Shown: positions 51,375 to 60,400, counted from the stretch's first letter. The stretch is DNA of 64,000 nucleotides from Paenibacillaceae bacterium (GCA_029256185.1 JAQSYI010000032.1:19423-83422), one strand, 5' to 3'. The notes: generated by a model from the letters alone, not told the origin. Made by a program: numbers and translations.

Positions 51375-52283
51375 ATGAGGGTTTACGCAAAGAAAATCTG
51401 GGCTTACAAAATGATGTACCTGCTGATTATGCCCGGCCTGGCCTTTTATGTGATCTTCCGGTATTTACCCATGTACGGGGCCATTATTGCCTTCAAGGAT
51501 TTCCAGGTGCTGGATGGGATTATGGGAAGTCCCTGGGCCGATCCGTGGTATAAGCATTTTCAGTCCTTCTTCGATTCACCGTATTTCTCACAGGTTCTGG
51601 TCAATACGATTTTCATCAGTGTACTGAAGATCATCTGGGGAGTTATTCCGGGAGTAACGCTGGCCGTTCTGCTGCATGAGACGCGCAACGCCGTCTTCCG
51701 GAAATGGGTGCAAACCTTGAGCTATATGCCTCACTTCCTGTCTTGGGTGATCATCTATGGTATCCTGCTGGCGTTTTTCTCGGAAACCAACGGCCTGGTC
51801 AATAAATGGTTGAAGGAGCTGGTTGGGGCCAGCTACCCGTTTATGACCTCAACGGATTCCTTCCGGGGTATTCTGATCGGTTCGGATATCTGGCAGAACA
51901 TGGGATGGAGCGCCATTGTTTATCTGGCAGCAATCGCAGGCATCGATCCTACGCTTTATGAGGCGGCCCGGGTGGATGGGGCCAGCCGGCTTAGAATGAT
52001 CTGGCATATTACCCTTCCCGGTATCCGCAGCGTCATTATTCTGATGCTGATACTGAAGATCGGCTATATTCTGGACGCCGGGTTTGACCAGATCTATATT
52101 CTGTACAATGTTCATGTGTACCCCGTGGCGGATATTATTGACACCTGGGTATTCCGGATGGGTCTGGAGCAATTTAATTTCAGCGTTGCGGCAGCGGTGG
52201 GACTGCTGAAGTCGGCAGTGGGCCTGGTGCTGGTACTAGGGGCTAACCGCATAGCCAAGATGTGGGGGGAAAACCTATGGTGA
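51375..52283 (+). CDS. Carbohydrate ABC importer permease, LplB-like
   Basis: 302 residues with six membrane helices and the EAA loop YEAARVDGASRLRMIWHITLPGI (about 195-217), where the ATPase docks. It starts with the LplB-type segment MMYLLIMPGLAFYVIFRYLPMYGAIIAFKDF. Together with the second permease and the lipoprotein it imports a sugar, probably an oligosaccharide. No ATPase gene is here; a shared MsmK/MsmX-type ATPase encoded elsewhere is expected. Start follows GGGGGTGG. The next gene overlaps its end by 7 bases. Confidence 0.93.
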   Translation: MRVYAKKIWAYKMMYLLIMPGLAFYVIFRYLPMYGAIIAFKDFQVLDGIMGSPWADPWYKHFQSFFDSPYFSQVLVNTIFISVLKIIWGVIPGVTLAVLLHETRNAVFRKWVQTLSYMPHFLSWVIIYGILLAFFSETNGLVNKWLKELVGASYPFMTSTDSFRGILIGSDIWQNMGWSAIVYLAAIAGIDPTLYEAARVDGASRLRMIWHITLPGIRSVIILMLILKIGYILDAGFDQIYILYNVHVYPVADIIDTWVFRMGLEQFNFSVAAAVGLLKSAVGLVLVLGANRIAKMWGENLW

Positions 52284-53137
52284 AGAAGCTTAGACGCCTG
52301 GAACTGTTCGACATCATCGTTTGCCTCATCCTGACCATAGTTGCAGTGGCCTGCATCTTTCCTCTTTTATATGTGCTTTCGGTATCCCTCACGCCGTATT
52401 CGGAGGTGCTGAAGCACGGCGGTTTTATGGTAATCCCAAGAAGCATCACATTTGAGGCTTATATCGCCTTTCTGCAAGATTTCCGGATTCCCAAGGCTTA
52501 TGAAGTGACCGTATTCATCACCGTTGTGGGTACAGCGGTTAACCTGCTGCTCACTGCCTTTATGGCTTATGCTCTAAGCAAGAAGGGACTGCCTGGACGC
52601 AATCTGCTTCTGCTCCTGGTCATGTTCTCCATGCTGTTCAGCGGAGGAGTCATCCCTACCTACCTGATTGTCAAGGCCATGGGACTGATCAACACGTACT
52701 GGGCCATGATCCTGCCCAATGCAGTCTGGTCCTTCAACCTGATGATCATGAAAACCTTCTTTGAAAATATGCCCGAGGGACTGGAGGAATCGGCCAAAAT
52801 CGACGGTGCCGGAGAACTCCGCATTCTGTTCCAGATTGTAATGCCGCTCTCCATGCCGGTCATGGCCACAGTTGGGCTGTTCTACGGGGTAGGCCACTGG
52901 AATGAGTTTTTTCAGGCCATCATGTATGTGAATGATACGACCAAACACCCGTTGCAGGTCATTCTGAGGGGAATTCTTATTGCCGCGACCTCAGATATGA
53001 ATCTGGAGAATCCGTTGCCTACAGAGACCCTGCAGATGTCAGCCGTCATTCTGACTGCCCTGCCCATTTTGGTAGTCTATCCTTTTATCCAAAAGTACTT
53101 CACGCAGGGAATGCTGATAGGCGCGATAAAAGGTTAA
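52277..53137 (+). CDS. Carbohydrate ABC importer permease, YtcP-like
   Basis: About 286 residues, six helices, MalG-type permease with the EAA loop LEESAKIDGAGELRILFQIVMPLSMPV (about 175-200). Typical start region DIIVCLILTIVAVACIFPLLYVLSVSLT. ATG at 52277 chosen because GGGGGGAA precedes it; GTG at 52262 is part of the ribosome-binding region. Partner of the LplB-like permease. Confidence 0.93.
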   Translation: MVKKLRRLELFDIIVCLILTIVAVACIFPLLYVLSVSLTPYSEVLKHGGFMVIPRSITFEAYIAFLQDFRIPKAYEVTVFITVVGTAVNLLLTAFMAYALSKKGLPGRNLLLLLVMFSMLFSGGVIPTYLIVKAMGLINTYWAMILPNAVWSFNLMIMKTFFENMPEGLEESAKIDGAGELRILFQIVMPLSMPVMATVGLFYGVGHWNEFFQAIMYVNDTTKHPLQVILRGILIAATSDMNLENPLPTETLQMSAVILTALPILVVYPFIQKYFTQGMLIGAIKG

Positions 53138-53184
53138 GTCTAGATTGTTCCGTATCCTCACAATAATAAAGGGAGGCTCGATTT

Positions 53185-54696
53185 ATGCACAAGAGATGGA
53201 TGAGCGGTTTGATGGCGGGCGCAGTATTAATAATGGCCGCAGGCTGCGGGACATCAGGGTCACAACAAGGAAGCGCAAGCACTGCTTCGCCGGATGCAGG
53301 TAAGCCGAAGGAGCCGGTGAAGCTAAGTATGCTGATCAGCGGCAACGGAGTTCCGCCGGCGGACAAGAATTTCATTCTGCAGCAGATGAAAAAGGATCTG
53401 AATGCCAATATCGAACTGACTGCGATCGAGGCGGAATACGATACCCAATTGAATGTCAAGATGGCCGGGGGCACTCCGCCTGATCTGTTCGCGATCAACG
53501 GCGTGATCAATGAGACGAATTATGCCAAACAGGGGCTGCTGCTGGATCTGAGCAAATATCTGGATAAATTGCCGAACATCAAAAGATTGTATACGGAACA
53601 GGACTTTAATAAAGGGAAGGTGGACGGTAAGCTGGTGACGATTCCGGCCCGTTCTTATGCCCCCAGCGATCTGCTATTCATCCGCCAGGACTGGCTGGAT
53701 AAACTGGGACTTCCGGTGCCGAAAACCATTGAGGACATTAAAAAGGCGGCCATCGCCTTCACCAATAATGATCCGGACGGCAACGGGAAGAAGGATACCT
53801 ACGGGTTGACGAGCGGGGCGGGGCTTGGCAATTTCAGATTCATCTTCAGCGCCTTCGGCACCAGTACGCCTGGGGATTATATGATGAAGGACGGCAAGCT
53901 GGCTTATACCAGCATCATGCCGGAAATGCAGAAGGCACTGGAATTTCTCCATGAGCTGCAGAGCGCCGGAGCCCTTGACCCGGAGATTCTGGCTAACAAG
54001 GCCATCCAGCACCGGGAGAAGGCGTACAAGGGGCAAGCAGGCATGCTCTATACCCACTGGTCGGATATGTACAAGGACGAGAATATGGCCCAGATCCTCG
54101 CAGTCAATCCCAACGCCAAGTGGACAGCTATTGAGACCATCACGGGTCCTGGCGGAACATATATGGGGACTTATGATGTCACCAACACCCCCATGCGGAC
54201 CGGGCTGTCCAAGTCGCTGGAGAAGAATCCGGAGAAGCTGGACAAAGCGCTTGAGCTGCTGGATTACGTAACAGACGGCAAGGGAGCCCAACTGGTGTTA
54301 TACGGGATTGAAGGCACCCATCATAAGATGGAAAACGGCAAGGTAACGATTCTTCCGGCCATTACGGAAACCAACTTTGCCTTCAATATGCAATTCACCG
54401 GACGGGATGATCTGGCGTACCTGAAGGTGAAATTTGCGAAGCACAGCGCCTATGTGGAAATGGCCAGCCGGGTGCCCCGCATTCTTACTTATTCCTCCAT
54501 TGTACCCGTACCCCAGGGAGTGAATGCCGGAGACAAGGGCACCTTCGAGTTCGAGGAGATCGTGAAGTTTATCTACGGCAAAACCCCCATCAGTGATTTT
54601 CCCAAATTCGTGGATACGCTGACCAAAAATTATAACATTCCGCTGTACATCCAGACGGCGGAGGACACACTAAAATCCACCGGGTATCTGAAATAA
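53185..54696 (+). CDS. Extracellular solute-binding lipoprotein of ABC importer
   Basis: 503 residues with a lipoprotein signal (MHKRWMSGLMAGAVLIMAAGC, Cys about residue 21, lipobox MAAGC), then a Ser/Gly-rich linker and a two-lobed family-1-type binding protein. LipO/YtcQ-like features: LNVKMAGGTPPDLFAINGV, FIRQDWLDKLGLPVPKTIEDIKKA, and NNDPDGNGKKDTYGL, an apparent calcium-binding loop common in Paenibacillus sugar-binding proteins. It is the ligand-capturing part of the importer; ligand unknown. Start after AAGGGAGG. Confidence 0.92.
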   Translation: MHKRWMSGLMAGAVLIMAAGCGTSGSQQGSASTASPDAGKPKEPVKLSMLISGNGVPPADKNFILQQMKKDLNANIELTAIEAEYDTQLNVKMAGGTPPDLFAINGVINETNYAKQGLLLDLSKYLDKLPNIKRLYTEQDFNKGKVDGKLVTIPARSYAPSDLLFIRQDWLDKLGLPVPKTIEDIKKAAIAFTNNDPDGNGKKDTYGLTSGAGLGNFRFIFSAFGTSTPGDYMMKDGKLAYTSIMPEMQKALEFLHELQSAGALDPEILANKAIQHREKAYKGQAGMLYTHWSDMYKDENMAQILAVNPNAKWTAIETITGPGGTYMGTYDVTNTPMRTGLSKSLEKNPEKLDKALELLDYVTDGKGAQLVLYGIEGTHHKMENGKVTILPAITETNFAFNMQFTGRDDLAYLKVKFAKHSAYVEMASRVPRILTYSSIVPVPQGVNAGDKGTFEFEEIVKFIYGKTPISDFPKFVDTLTKNYNIPLYIQTAEDTLKSTGYLK

Positions 54697-54801
54697 AACT
54701 CGTATCCAAAGTTTCTAACTTTTTACAAACCGCTCTGTCATTGGACAACATGGGCTGAACATACTCTTCCTAGAGGACGAAATATGGGAGGGCGGTTAAC
54801 T

Positions 54802-55617
54802 TTGAATGCCTTTGTAGCTCAATCACTGGATGAAATCCGTTTTTGGTCTAGAATTATGAAAGAGCATTCTCTCTTTCTAAAGCTTGGTTTTCGTTGCGAG
54901 GACACACAGTTAATTCAGGAAGCTAACGGGTTCTATGCGGTATTTGAACAGATTGAAGCGAAATCGCATGCGTTTTCCGTTGCCACCGACCCCCAACAGA
55001 TTAGGACATTCAACAGTGAAGTGCATAACGCGGCATGCCATATATGGGTCTTTAAACGTAAAGTGCTGGGATTAATATTAACCTGCAAGCTTCCTGGGGC
55101 GAATAATTTCCCTCTCTTGGTGGATCACATCAGTAGAGAAGCCAATTATTTCCGAAATCGGCTCTGCGAGCTTAACAATGGTCAATTAGAGCCGTTGGCA
55201 GATGCTATTATTGACGAGAATGTTTTCTTTTTGAAAATAATGGCGGACCATGCAAAATTCATTGGGCATTTGCTTGACCCGTCAGAGCGTAAATTAGTCG
55301 ACCAAGCAAGGGCATTTAGCGAAGATTTTGATCAATTGCTTTGGCAAGCCCAAGATTTAAGCTCAATGCGCCCCCAGTCGCAAACCCAGCCCATCCTGAG
55401 CCAGTTTTTAGATCAAAATCGTGTTTCGGTCGTTAGCCTTCGTGATTTTAAGAAGACTGCCCGGGATCTCATTGATGCTTGCCGCATTAAGAGCATCATA
55501 CATCCATTGCTGGCAGACCATGTTTACCGGGAGGCCGAACGTTTCTTAACTATTATTGATATGTTCGAAAACCATTTATGCGGGAATCCATCTTCCGAGC
55601 CGGATCAAAGCACCTGA
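54802..55617 (+). CDS. DUF2935 protein
   Basis: About 272 residues made of two similar helical halves, the DUF2935 pattern: first half with SLDEIRFWSRIMKEHSLFLKLGF, second with IIDENVFFLKIMADHAKFIGHLLDPSE. Conserved His and Glu in these helices (RIMKEH, DENVFF..ADH) suggest a metal-binding four-helix bundle; the biochemical function is not known to me. TTG at 54802 is chosen since GGAGGG lies nine bases before it; an ATG at 54784 lies upstream of that site. The base composition is more AT-rich than the neighbouring ABC genes, so recent acquisition is possible. Confidence 0.82.
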   Translation: MNAFVAQSLDEIRFWSRIMKEHSLFLKLGFRCEDTQLIQEANGFYAVFEQIEAKSHAFSVATDPQQIRTFNSEVHNAACHIWVFKRKVLGLILTCKLPGANNFPLLVDHISREANYFRNRLCELNNGQLEPLADAIIDENVFFLKIMADHAKFIGHLLDPSERKLVDQARAFSEDFDQLLWQAQDLSSMRPQSQTQPILSQFLDQNRVSVVSLRDFKKTARDLIDACRIKSIIHPLLADHVYREAERFLTIIDMFENHLCGNPSSEPDQST

Positions 55618-55638
55618 AGAAATAGGTAAAACCGCTTG

Positions 55639-55663
55639 AGGCGAACACCCGGGGTGTTCGCCT
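55639..55663. terminator. Bidirectional terminator
   Basis: AGGCGAACACC and GGTGTTCGCCT form a perfect 11-base stem with a CGG loop. Between converging genes. Confidence 0.85.
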
Positions 55664-55722
55664 TTGGTGCATGCGCAAATCTATCTTACGAAGCAGATGT
55701 TCCCCAGTAACAAGTTATTAGG

Positions 55723-56577
55723 TTATCTTGCAGGATTCCAAACAAAGTGTTTTGCTGCCCCCTGGAGTTCATGATCAAATTGAAGCCCTCCGAACTCATA
55801 TTGATCCTTATTTTCCATAGTAAATCCCTTCATCGCTTGAACCACGATCTCTTGATCGGACTCTATAAAAGCAACGGGATACTCGACGATCAGGCCATCT
55901 TGTCTGCAAATCCAGGCAATGGCCGCTTCTTCATACTCATAGAAATCTGCTATATAAACATCTGCATTTTTCCATTCCTCATAAGTTTGATCCGCACCTT
56001 GATAAAAATCCTCCAAAGCCCATCTGACATTTGCCTCCACCGCAGCGATCATCCTGTCCTTGTGCGGAGACGTCCCGTAATGAGGCTGTCTGGGTGGTTG
56101 GATCACGAATGAATAGTTATCGATTGCCGTATAGTTTCCGGTATTGTCAGGCCAGTTGATCTCACCATTTCCTATTTGCCCGTCACAATAGATAATTCCG
56201 TTTTTGCTTTTGAATATAGCCAGCCATTCCCCAACACTGGTTTTTGCAAATACGGATTCATTGGACCCGGTATTGTATACGCGAACTTCTACGTCTATGG
56301 ATTTTCCGATATATGGATGAAGATCTTTGTCTGACACGGCGAGGTCGAGTATTGGTTGGGGATAATACCACAGGCGGTAATTCACATATTCAGACAAGGC
56401 ATTCTTAATGGCATCTGTTGTAAAACCATCCGGGAGCTTTGTTTCCTGACTTTGCTGGATGTTACTACCGTTGCTTGTGGTTCCTTCAATGGAATCGACC
56501 TTATGAACTTCGTTCATGGAGCAGGCAGACAACAATGAAGTAAGGAGCACAACCATGACTGCATTTTTTATTTTCAT
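55723..56577 (-). CDS. Putative lipoprotein of unknown function
   Basis: 284 residues with a lipoprotein signal (MKIKNAVMVVLLTSLLSAC, lipobox LSAC, Cys19). The mature part is acidic and beta-rich. It has DIEVRVYNTGSNESVF-like strands and an aromatic-rich helix (VRWALEDFYQGADQTYEEW), but I recognise no named domain. Start chosen where the signal peptide begins, after AGAGGTGAG; the open frame upstream is not signal-like. Lower GC than the core genes around it. Confidence 0.75.
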   Translation of the reverse strand: MKIKNAVMVVLLTSLLSACSMNEVHKVDSIEGTTSNGSNIQQSQETKLPDGFTTDAIKNALSEYVNYRLWYYPQPILDLAVSDKDLHPYIGKSIDVEVRVYNTGSNESVFAKTSVGEWLAIFKSKNGIIYCDGQIGNGEINWPDNTGNYTAIDNYSFVIQPPRQPHYGTSPHKDRMIAAVEANVRWALEDFYQGADQTYEEWKNADVYIADFYEYEEAAIAWICRQDGLIVEYPVAFIESDQEIVVQAMKGFTMENKDQYEFGGLQFDHELQGAAKHFVWNPAR

Positions 56578-56851
56578 ACACTCACCTCTCGACACGTATC
56601 TGACAACAAGTATCCCCAGATCAGCTAATGGTTCTTCCGATTTTAATGTTAACATAAGAGTATACATCAGTCCTGATCCTCAAAGCACACTTCGGCCCAT
56701 AAGATGAGTCAAACGATCAAAATATGAGAAAAACTCCTATCGGAGTATTTCGAGGATGAGCGACCGCGTTTAAGCGGAAGTTTTTATCGCCAATCAAAAT
56801 GTCTACCTTACGCGCTTTCGCGCTGTAAAGCACTTAAACATTCTGATGTGG
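56578..56851. other. Gene-free stretch with short hairpins
   Basis: No gene is supported here. It holds the leader of the lipoprotein on the minus strand and two small inverted repeats: ACTCC-TATC-GGAGT near 56732 and CCGC-GTTTAA-GCGG near 56765. Their role is unknown. Confidence 0.4.
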
Positions 56852-56894
56852 TAAAAAAAGCCCATGAAATTGTATGAAGCACAATTTCATGGGC
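56852..56894 (-). terminator. Terminator of the tRNA operon
   Basis: Minus strand: GCCCATGAAATTGT and ACAATTTCATGGGC form a perfect 14-base stem with a 7-base loop, followed by seven T. It ends the tRNA-Gly/tRNA-Leu transcript. Confidence 0.92.
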
Positions 56895-56905
56895 CCTTCG
56901 TGTGA

Positions 56906-56984
56906 TGCCGGTGAGAGGACTCGAACCTCCACGGTTTCCCTCGCGATTTTGAGTCGCGCGCGTCTGCCATTCCGCCACACCGGC
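56906..56984 (-). tRNA. tRNA-Leu (anticodon CAA)
   Basis: Cloverleaf reading on the minus strand: acceptor GCCGGTG/CACCGGC, anticodon stem CGCGA/TCGCG with loop CTCAAAA, T arm GTTCGAGTCC. A moderate variable arm (GGGAAACC) agrees with class-II tRNA-Leu. CCA is not encoded. Confidence 0.93.
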
Positions 56985-56997
56985 AAAAATAAAAAAA

Positions 56998-57069
56998 AGC
57001 GGACGAAGGGATTCGAACCCTCGACCCTCGCCTTGGCAAGGCGATGCTCTACCACTGAGCCACGTCCGC
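56998..57069 (-). tRNA. tRNA-Gly (anticodon GCC)
   Basis: Minus strand: acceptor GCGGACG with its complement, D arm GCTCAGTGGTAGAGC, anticodon loop with GCC in CTTGCCAAG, T arm GGTTCGAATCC. CCA not encoded. Confidence 0.95.
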
Positions 57070-57110
57070 AAAACTTCATGTTTGTGGCCACTGCTGTGAC
57101 CACGAACGTT

Positions 57111-57139
57111 ATTGTAGCATCAATGGGGAACCATTGCAA
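57111..57139 (-). promoter_or_regulatory. Promoter of the Gly-Leu tRNA pair
   Basis: Minus strand: TTGCAA (57139-57134), 17 bases, TACAAT (57116-57111). It lies between the MerR-type gene and tRNA-Gly, so the two downstream tRNAs can be made independently of the eight upstream ones. Confidence 0.65.
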
Positions 57140-57251
57140 GAGGCAGCAAAAATTTGTTAACCGTTTGTTAATATGCCGATGAACAGACCATTTTCGGCGG
57201 ACATCCCCTCTCTGCCTAATTAAAATTTCCTTAATGTTTTTGTTGTAACCG

Positions 57252-57283
57252 TTGGACATTGACGCACGGTCAAGTGATAGACT
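57252..57283 (+). promoter_or_regulatory. MerR-type promoter/operator
   Basis: TTGGAC (57252) and TAGACT (57278) are separated by 20 bases, the long spacing typical of MerR-controlled promoters. The spacer holds the palindrome TTGAC-GCACG-GTCAA (57259-57273). Autoregulation by the encoded MerR-type protein is inferred. Confidence 0.6.
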
Positions 57284-57307
57284 GTACATATGAGGAGGCT
57301 CTGCTAT

Positions 57308-59902
57308 ATGGAATTAGTCAAAATCACTGACCTTGTGAGTCAACTTGGATTATCGTCCCGAAGCCTGCGTTATTATGAGCAGGCCGGGCTGATACACAGC
57401 ATTCGCCCCGAGTTTGAGAAATACCGTTTTTACGACAACGCAAACGTTGAACGCTTAAAACAAATCATGGTTCTTCGCAAAATGGAGATACCAATCAGGG
57501 ACATCCTTCGTATCTACGAGAGCACCGATATGGGCGTCGTAGTCGAAACCTTTGTTGACCGCATCCGCGCTATTGATAAAGAAGTTGATGCGTTGACCGA
57601 ACTTCGCGCCGTGGTCGATGATTTTCTACAGGCCATGCTGCAGAATGGCGTGACAAAAATCTCCGCGCTCCCCCTGCTCTATGAACAAATGGAAAAGCAT
57701 TTGGAAAATTTGGATCGTTACAAACCGGAAACATACGCGGAGTTGTCAGCGCTGTCGGACAAACTTGCGGGACCGGTTAATTACGCTATCATCGAATTAC
57801 CGTCTATGCGCGTTTTGACCTCCGGCGCGGATACGGAGGGCTTTCATCGTTGGACGCAATCCCGTGGGCTGCCGCAGGGTCGTCCGGGACAGCATGAACA
57901 GTTCGAACTACAAGACGAGATTTTGTTACGCGTTGCCGAAGGCTTTGAGAACGACGGCGCGTATCAAGAACGAATTTTTGTCGGCGGTTTATATGCGGCG
58001 GCCAATGTTCACCTCGACGAGGACTTGGGTCAGCGGTTCCGCGCATTGGTATCCGGCTTTGACGATAACAAATATTACGGGATAGATTATGACCGCGAGT
58101 CGATGCTGGAGAACCTGTTATCGCCTGACGATAAACGGGAGCTTGTTTCGCTGCTTGTACCGGTGAAGAAACGGCTGGCAAACCCTGCGCTGTTTGACGC
58201 GCCGGAGGAAGTGACCGGTATTTCCATCATAGACATAGAAACGGTAAATCCGGCGCTGTGGGCAGTCGATGTTCCGCTTGATTCCCTCACGCCGATGAAC
58301 GGCGCGCATTACCGCGTTTTAGATAACGGAGAGGCTGAATACACTGGTTGGATTTCTACGCGGGTGCTTAACACGAATGTCGCGGTGAAACTGCCGTTCC
58401 GGGTGGATATTGAGTTTCGAGTGGATGAAAACAGTGCTGGTTTTCGGTACGGCAGCGATGAAGGAAGTATTATCTTCTATCATGGAACATATCTCACTAA
58501 TGTTTTTGGTGTGAATATGGAAAACCATGCCGATGAAATTCTTTGGCGGGAAGCGGTCTGCTTCCATCAGCCAATATTCGGAGATTATTACCAGCTTCCA
58601 AAACGCGGTAAAATTAAACGTAATGATTACAACCACCTGACATGGATTGTAGGTGAGAAGCATTTTGCCGTCATCCTTAATGGAGAAGTTCGGTATTGTT
58701 GCGCCAATTTCCCCTATATGGCTATGGACCTATCCCGCACCGAAGCGCGTCCCATGGTCATCGGTTCCAACGGACAGGCTATGAAATACTTCCGGTCTAT
58801 CCGGGTTACGCAGCTTAGCTTTACGCCGAAAAATAGAATAAAAGTGGGAGAATTATCGATGATAACCAAACGGAGCAACAATATAATCCCGTCAATCCAT
58901 CGTTTTATTACCAGCGAACACGGAGAAAATTACTGGTTTAACGGTTGCGGACGCTATGTCATGGGCGCTCTCGGCGAAAAGGACTACGATTATGAGTTTT
59001 TCGCGGGTGTGACCGGCGATGTGTTCGCGCAAGTGTACCCATATGACCGTTTTCGCGGCGATGGCGTGACCGACTTCATGTTGGGTACGCCCGCCGGCAT
59101 CCGGTTTGTCGAGGATGTCTTTGACAAGTGCGGGTACGCGGCGACGTTTGTCCCGGAGAAGCAACTCAAAGCCAACCGAGAGATGTATTTACAGACGCTG
59201 ATGGCCTATATCGACAAGGGCGTGCCAGTCATCAGCAACTTAGGCGTCAAGTGGCACACGGCGTGGACTGTCTTTGTGGGGTACGAGGAGCTCGGTCAAA
59301 CGCTGCTATTCATGTCCGACAACATGACCGAGCCGGAGCGCGTCTCAGCCGACGATGTGTTCGCGAATAAAGCGGAGGATAGCTTCGAGAGCAGAGGCTG
59401 GCTGTTTGTCGGCGAGAAGCTGGAACAGAAAGACTTGGCGCGCATCTATCGTGATGCCATCGCAAATCTGCCGAAACTGTTGATCGTTAAGACGGTCTAC
59501 TACTGCTTCGGCGGAGAAGCCTTCCGAGCGTGGGCAAGTGATATTGAAAATGGCAAGTTCGACGGGATGAAGCCGGAGGAGTTCGATGGTTGGACGATGT
59601 ACAGCACCTATGTTTGCATCGCCGCGACGAACGGGAGCTGCTGTTTCACCTTTTTAGACAGAGCCTTACAGTTAAACCCGGAGTTCACGTTTATAAGTGA
59701 AATATCCGCTCAATATAAAAAAATGGGCAGAATGTGGGAGCGCGACAGCGACGGTTTGGAAGCGATTGGCGGCGGGTTCAACATCACGCTGGCAACCTTG
59801 CAGGACAGGGAAAAGCGCGGTAGAATCGCAGCAAAGCTGCGCGAGTTCGCTGAGTGCGCGGATGAGGTTGTGCGGATTGTAAACGATAATCTGTCGATAT
59901 AA
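57308..59902 (+). CDS. MerR-type regulator fused to large C-terminal domains
   Basis: About 864 residues, far larger than ordinary MerR proteins. Residues 1-70 are a MerR winged helix (LVKITDLVSQLGLSSRSLRYYEQAGLI, then YRFYDNANVERLKQI), followed by a coiled coil to about 115. Residues about 155-300 may be a GyrI-like ligand domain. Residues about 340-510 look beta-rich and lectin/concanavalin-like (AGFRYGSDEGSIIFYHG; WIVGEKHFAVILNGEV). From about 535 the protein resembles BtrH/C39-peptidase-like proteins: SEHGENYWFNGCGRYVMGAL near the start, KWHTAWTVFVGYEE later. It lies on the plus strand inside a minus-strand tRNA array and is flanked by its own promoter and terminator, which suggests insertion. 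Ligand and targets unknown. Start after GAGGAGG. Confidence 0.85.
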   Translation: MELVKITDLVSQLGLSSRSLRYYEQAGLIHSIRPEFEKYRFYDNANVERLKQIMVLRKMEIPIRDILRIYESTDMGVVVETFVDRIRAIDKEVDALTELRAVVDDFLQAMLQNGVTKISALPLLYEQMEKHLENLDRYKPETYAELSALSDKLAGPVNYAIIELPSMRVLTSGADTEGFHRWTQSRGLPQGRPGQHEQFELQDEILLRVAEGFENDGAYQERIFVGGLYAAANVHLDEDLGQRFRALVSGFDDNKYYGIDYDRESMLENLLSPDDKRELVSLLVPVKKRLANPALFDAPEEVTGISIIDIETVNPALWAVDVPLDSLTPMNGAHYRVLDNGEAEYTGWISTRVLNTNVAVKLPFRVDIEFRVDENSAGFRYGSDEGSIIFYHGTYLTNVFGVNMENHADEILWREAVCFHQPIFGDYYQLPKRGKIKRNDYNHLTWIVGEKHFAVILNGEVRYCCANFPYMAMDLSRTEARPMVIGSNGQAMKYFRSIRVTQLSFTPKNRIKVGELSMITKRSNNIIPSIHRFITSEHGENYWFNGCGRYVMGALGEKDYDYEFFAGVTGDVFAQVYPYDRFRGDGVTDFMLGTPAGIRFVEDVFDKCGYAATFVPEKQLKANREMYLQTLMAYIDKGVPVISNLGVKWHTAWTVFVGYEELGQTLLFMSDNMTEPERVSADDVFANKAEDSFESRGWLFVGEKLEQKDLARIYRDAIANLPKLLIVKTVYYCFGGEAFRAWASDIENGKFDGMKPEEFDGWTMYSTYVCIAATNGSCCFTFLDRALQLNPEFTFISEISAQYKKMGRMWERDSDGLEAIGGGFNITLATLQDREKRGRIAAKLREFAECADEVVRIVNDNLSI

Positions 59903-59906
59903 ACAA

Positions 59907-59930
59907 AAAACCCTTATATCAAGGGTTTTC
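59907..59930 (+). terminator. Terminator after MerR-type gene
   Basis: AAAACCCTT and AAGGGTTTT pair around ATATC; T-rich sequence follows. Also A-rich on the other side, so it may work for the tRNA transcript too. Confidence 0.8.
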
Positions 59931-59946
59931 GTCGTTTTTACCGGGA

Positions 59947-60028
59947 TGCGGTCGGCGGGATTTGAACCCGCACGCCCAGTGGGCACTACCCCCTCAAGAT
60001 AGCGTGTCTGCCGTTCCACCACGACCGC
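59947..60028 (-). tRNA. tRNA-Leu (anticodon GAG)
   Basis: Minus strand: acceptor GCGGTCG/CGACCGC, anticodon loop with GAG in CTTGAGG, long variable arm GTGCCCACTGGGCGT, T arm GGTTCAAATCC. CCA not encoded. Confidence 0.93.
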
Positions 60029-60128
60029 ATATTAATGTAGAAACAGGATAAGAATACCATGATTAATGAAGGAAATCAACGGTCATTCTCTATATTCGCC
60101 TCCGCTGAGGAACGGAGGTGAATAGAAG

Positions 60129-60201
60129 TGAGCCATGTAGGACTCGAACCTACGACACCCTGATTAAAAGTCAGGTGCTCTACCAACTGAGCTAATGGCT
60201 C
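60129..60201 (-). tRNA. tRNA-Lys (anticodon TTT)
   Basis: Minus strand: acceptor GAGCCAT, D arm AGCTCAGTTGGTAGAGC, anticodon stem-loop CTGACTTTTAATCAG, T arm GGTTCGAGTCC. CCA not encoded. Confidence 0.95.
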
Positions 60202-60213
60202 ATGGGATAAAGA

Positions 60214-60288
60214 GGGCGATCGAAGGGAATTGAACCCTCGAGTGTCGGATCCACAAACCGATGCGTTAACCACTTCGCCACGATCGCC
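60214..60288 (-). tRNA. tRNA-His (anticodon GTG)
   Basis: Minus strand: starts with the extra G of tRNA-His (GGCGATCGTGGCG) paired with the discriminator C; anticodon loop TTGTGGA; T arm GGTTCAATTCC. Confidence 0.93.
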
Positions 60289-60317
60289 GCAATGAGCCCG
60301 ATTAAAGAAATAAGTGG

Positions 60318-60400
60318 TGGAGGGCGATGGATTCGAACCACCGAACTCGTCAGAGAACAGATTTACAGTCTGCTGCGTTTGGCCACTTCGCTAGCCCTCC
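60318..60400 (-). tRNA. tRNA-Tyr (anticodon GTA)
   Basis: Minus strand: acceptor GGAGGGC, anticodon stem-loop CAGACTGTAAATCTG, long variable arm, T arm GGTTCGAATCC. A CCA follows the discriminator (60315-60317), unlike most of its neighbours. Confidence 0.94.
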
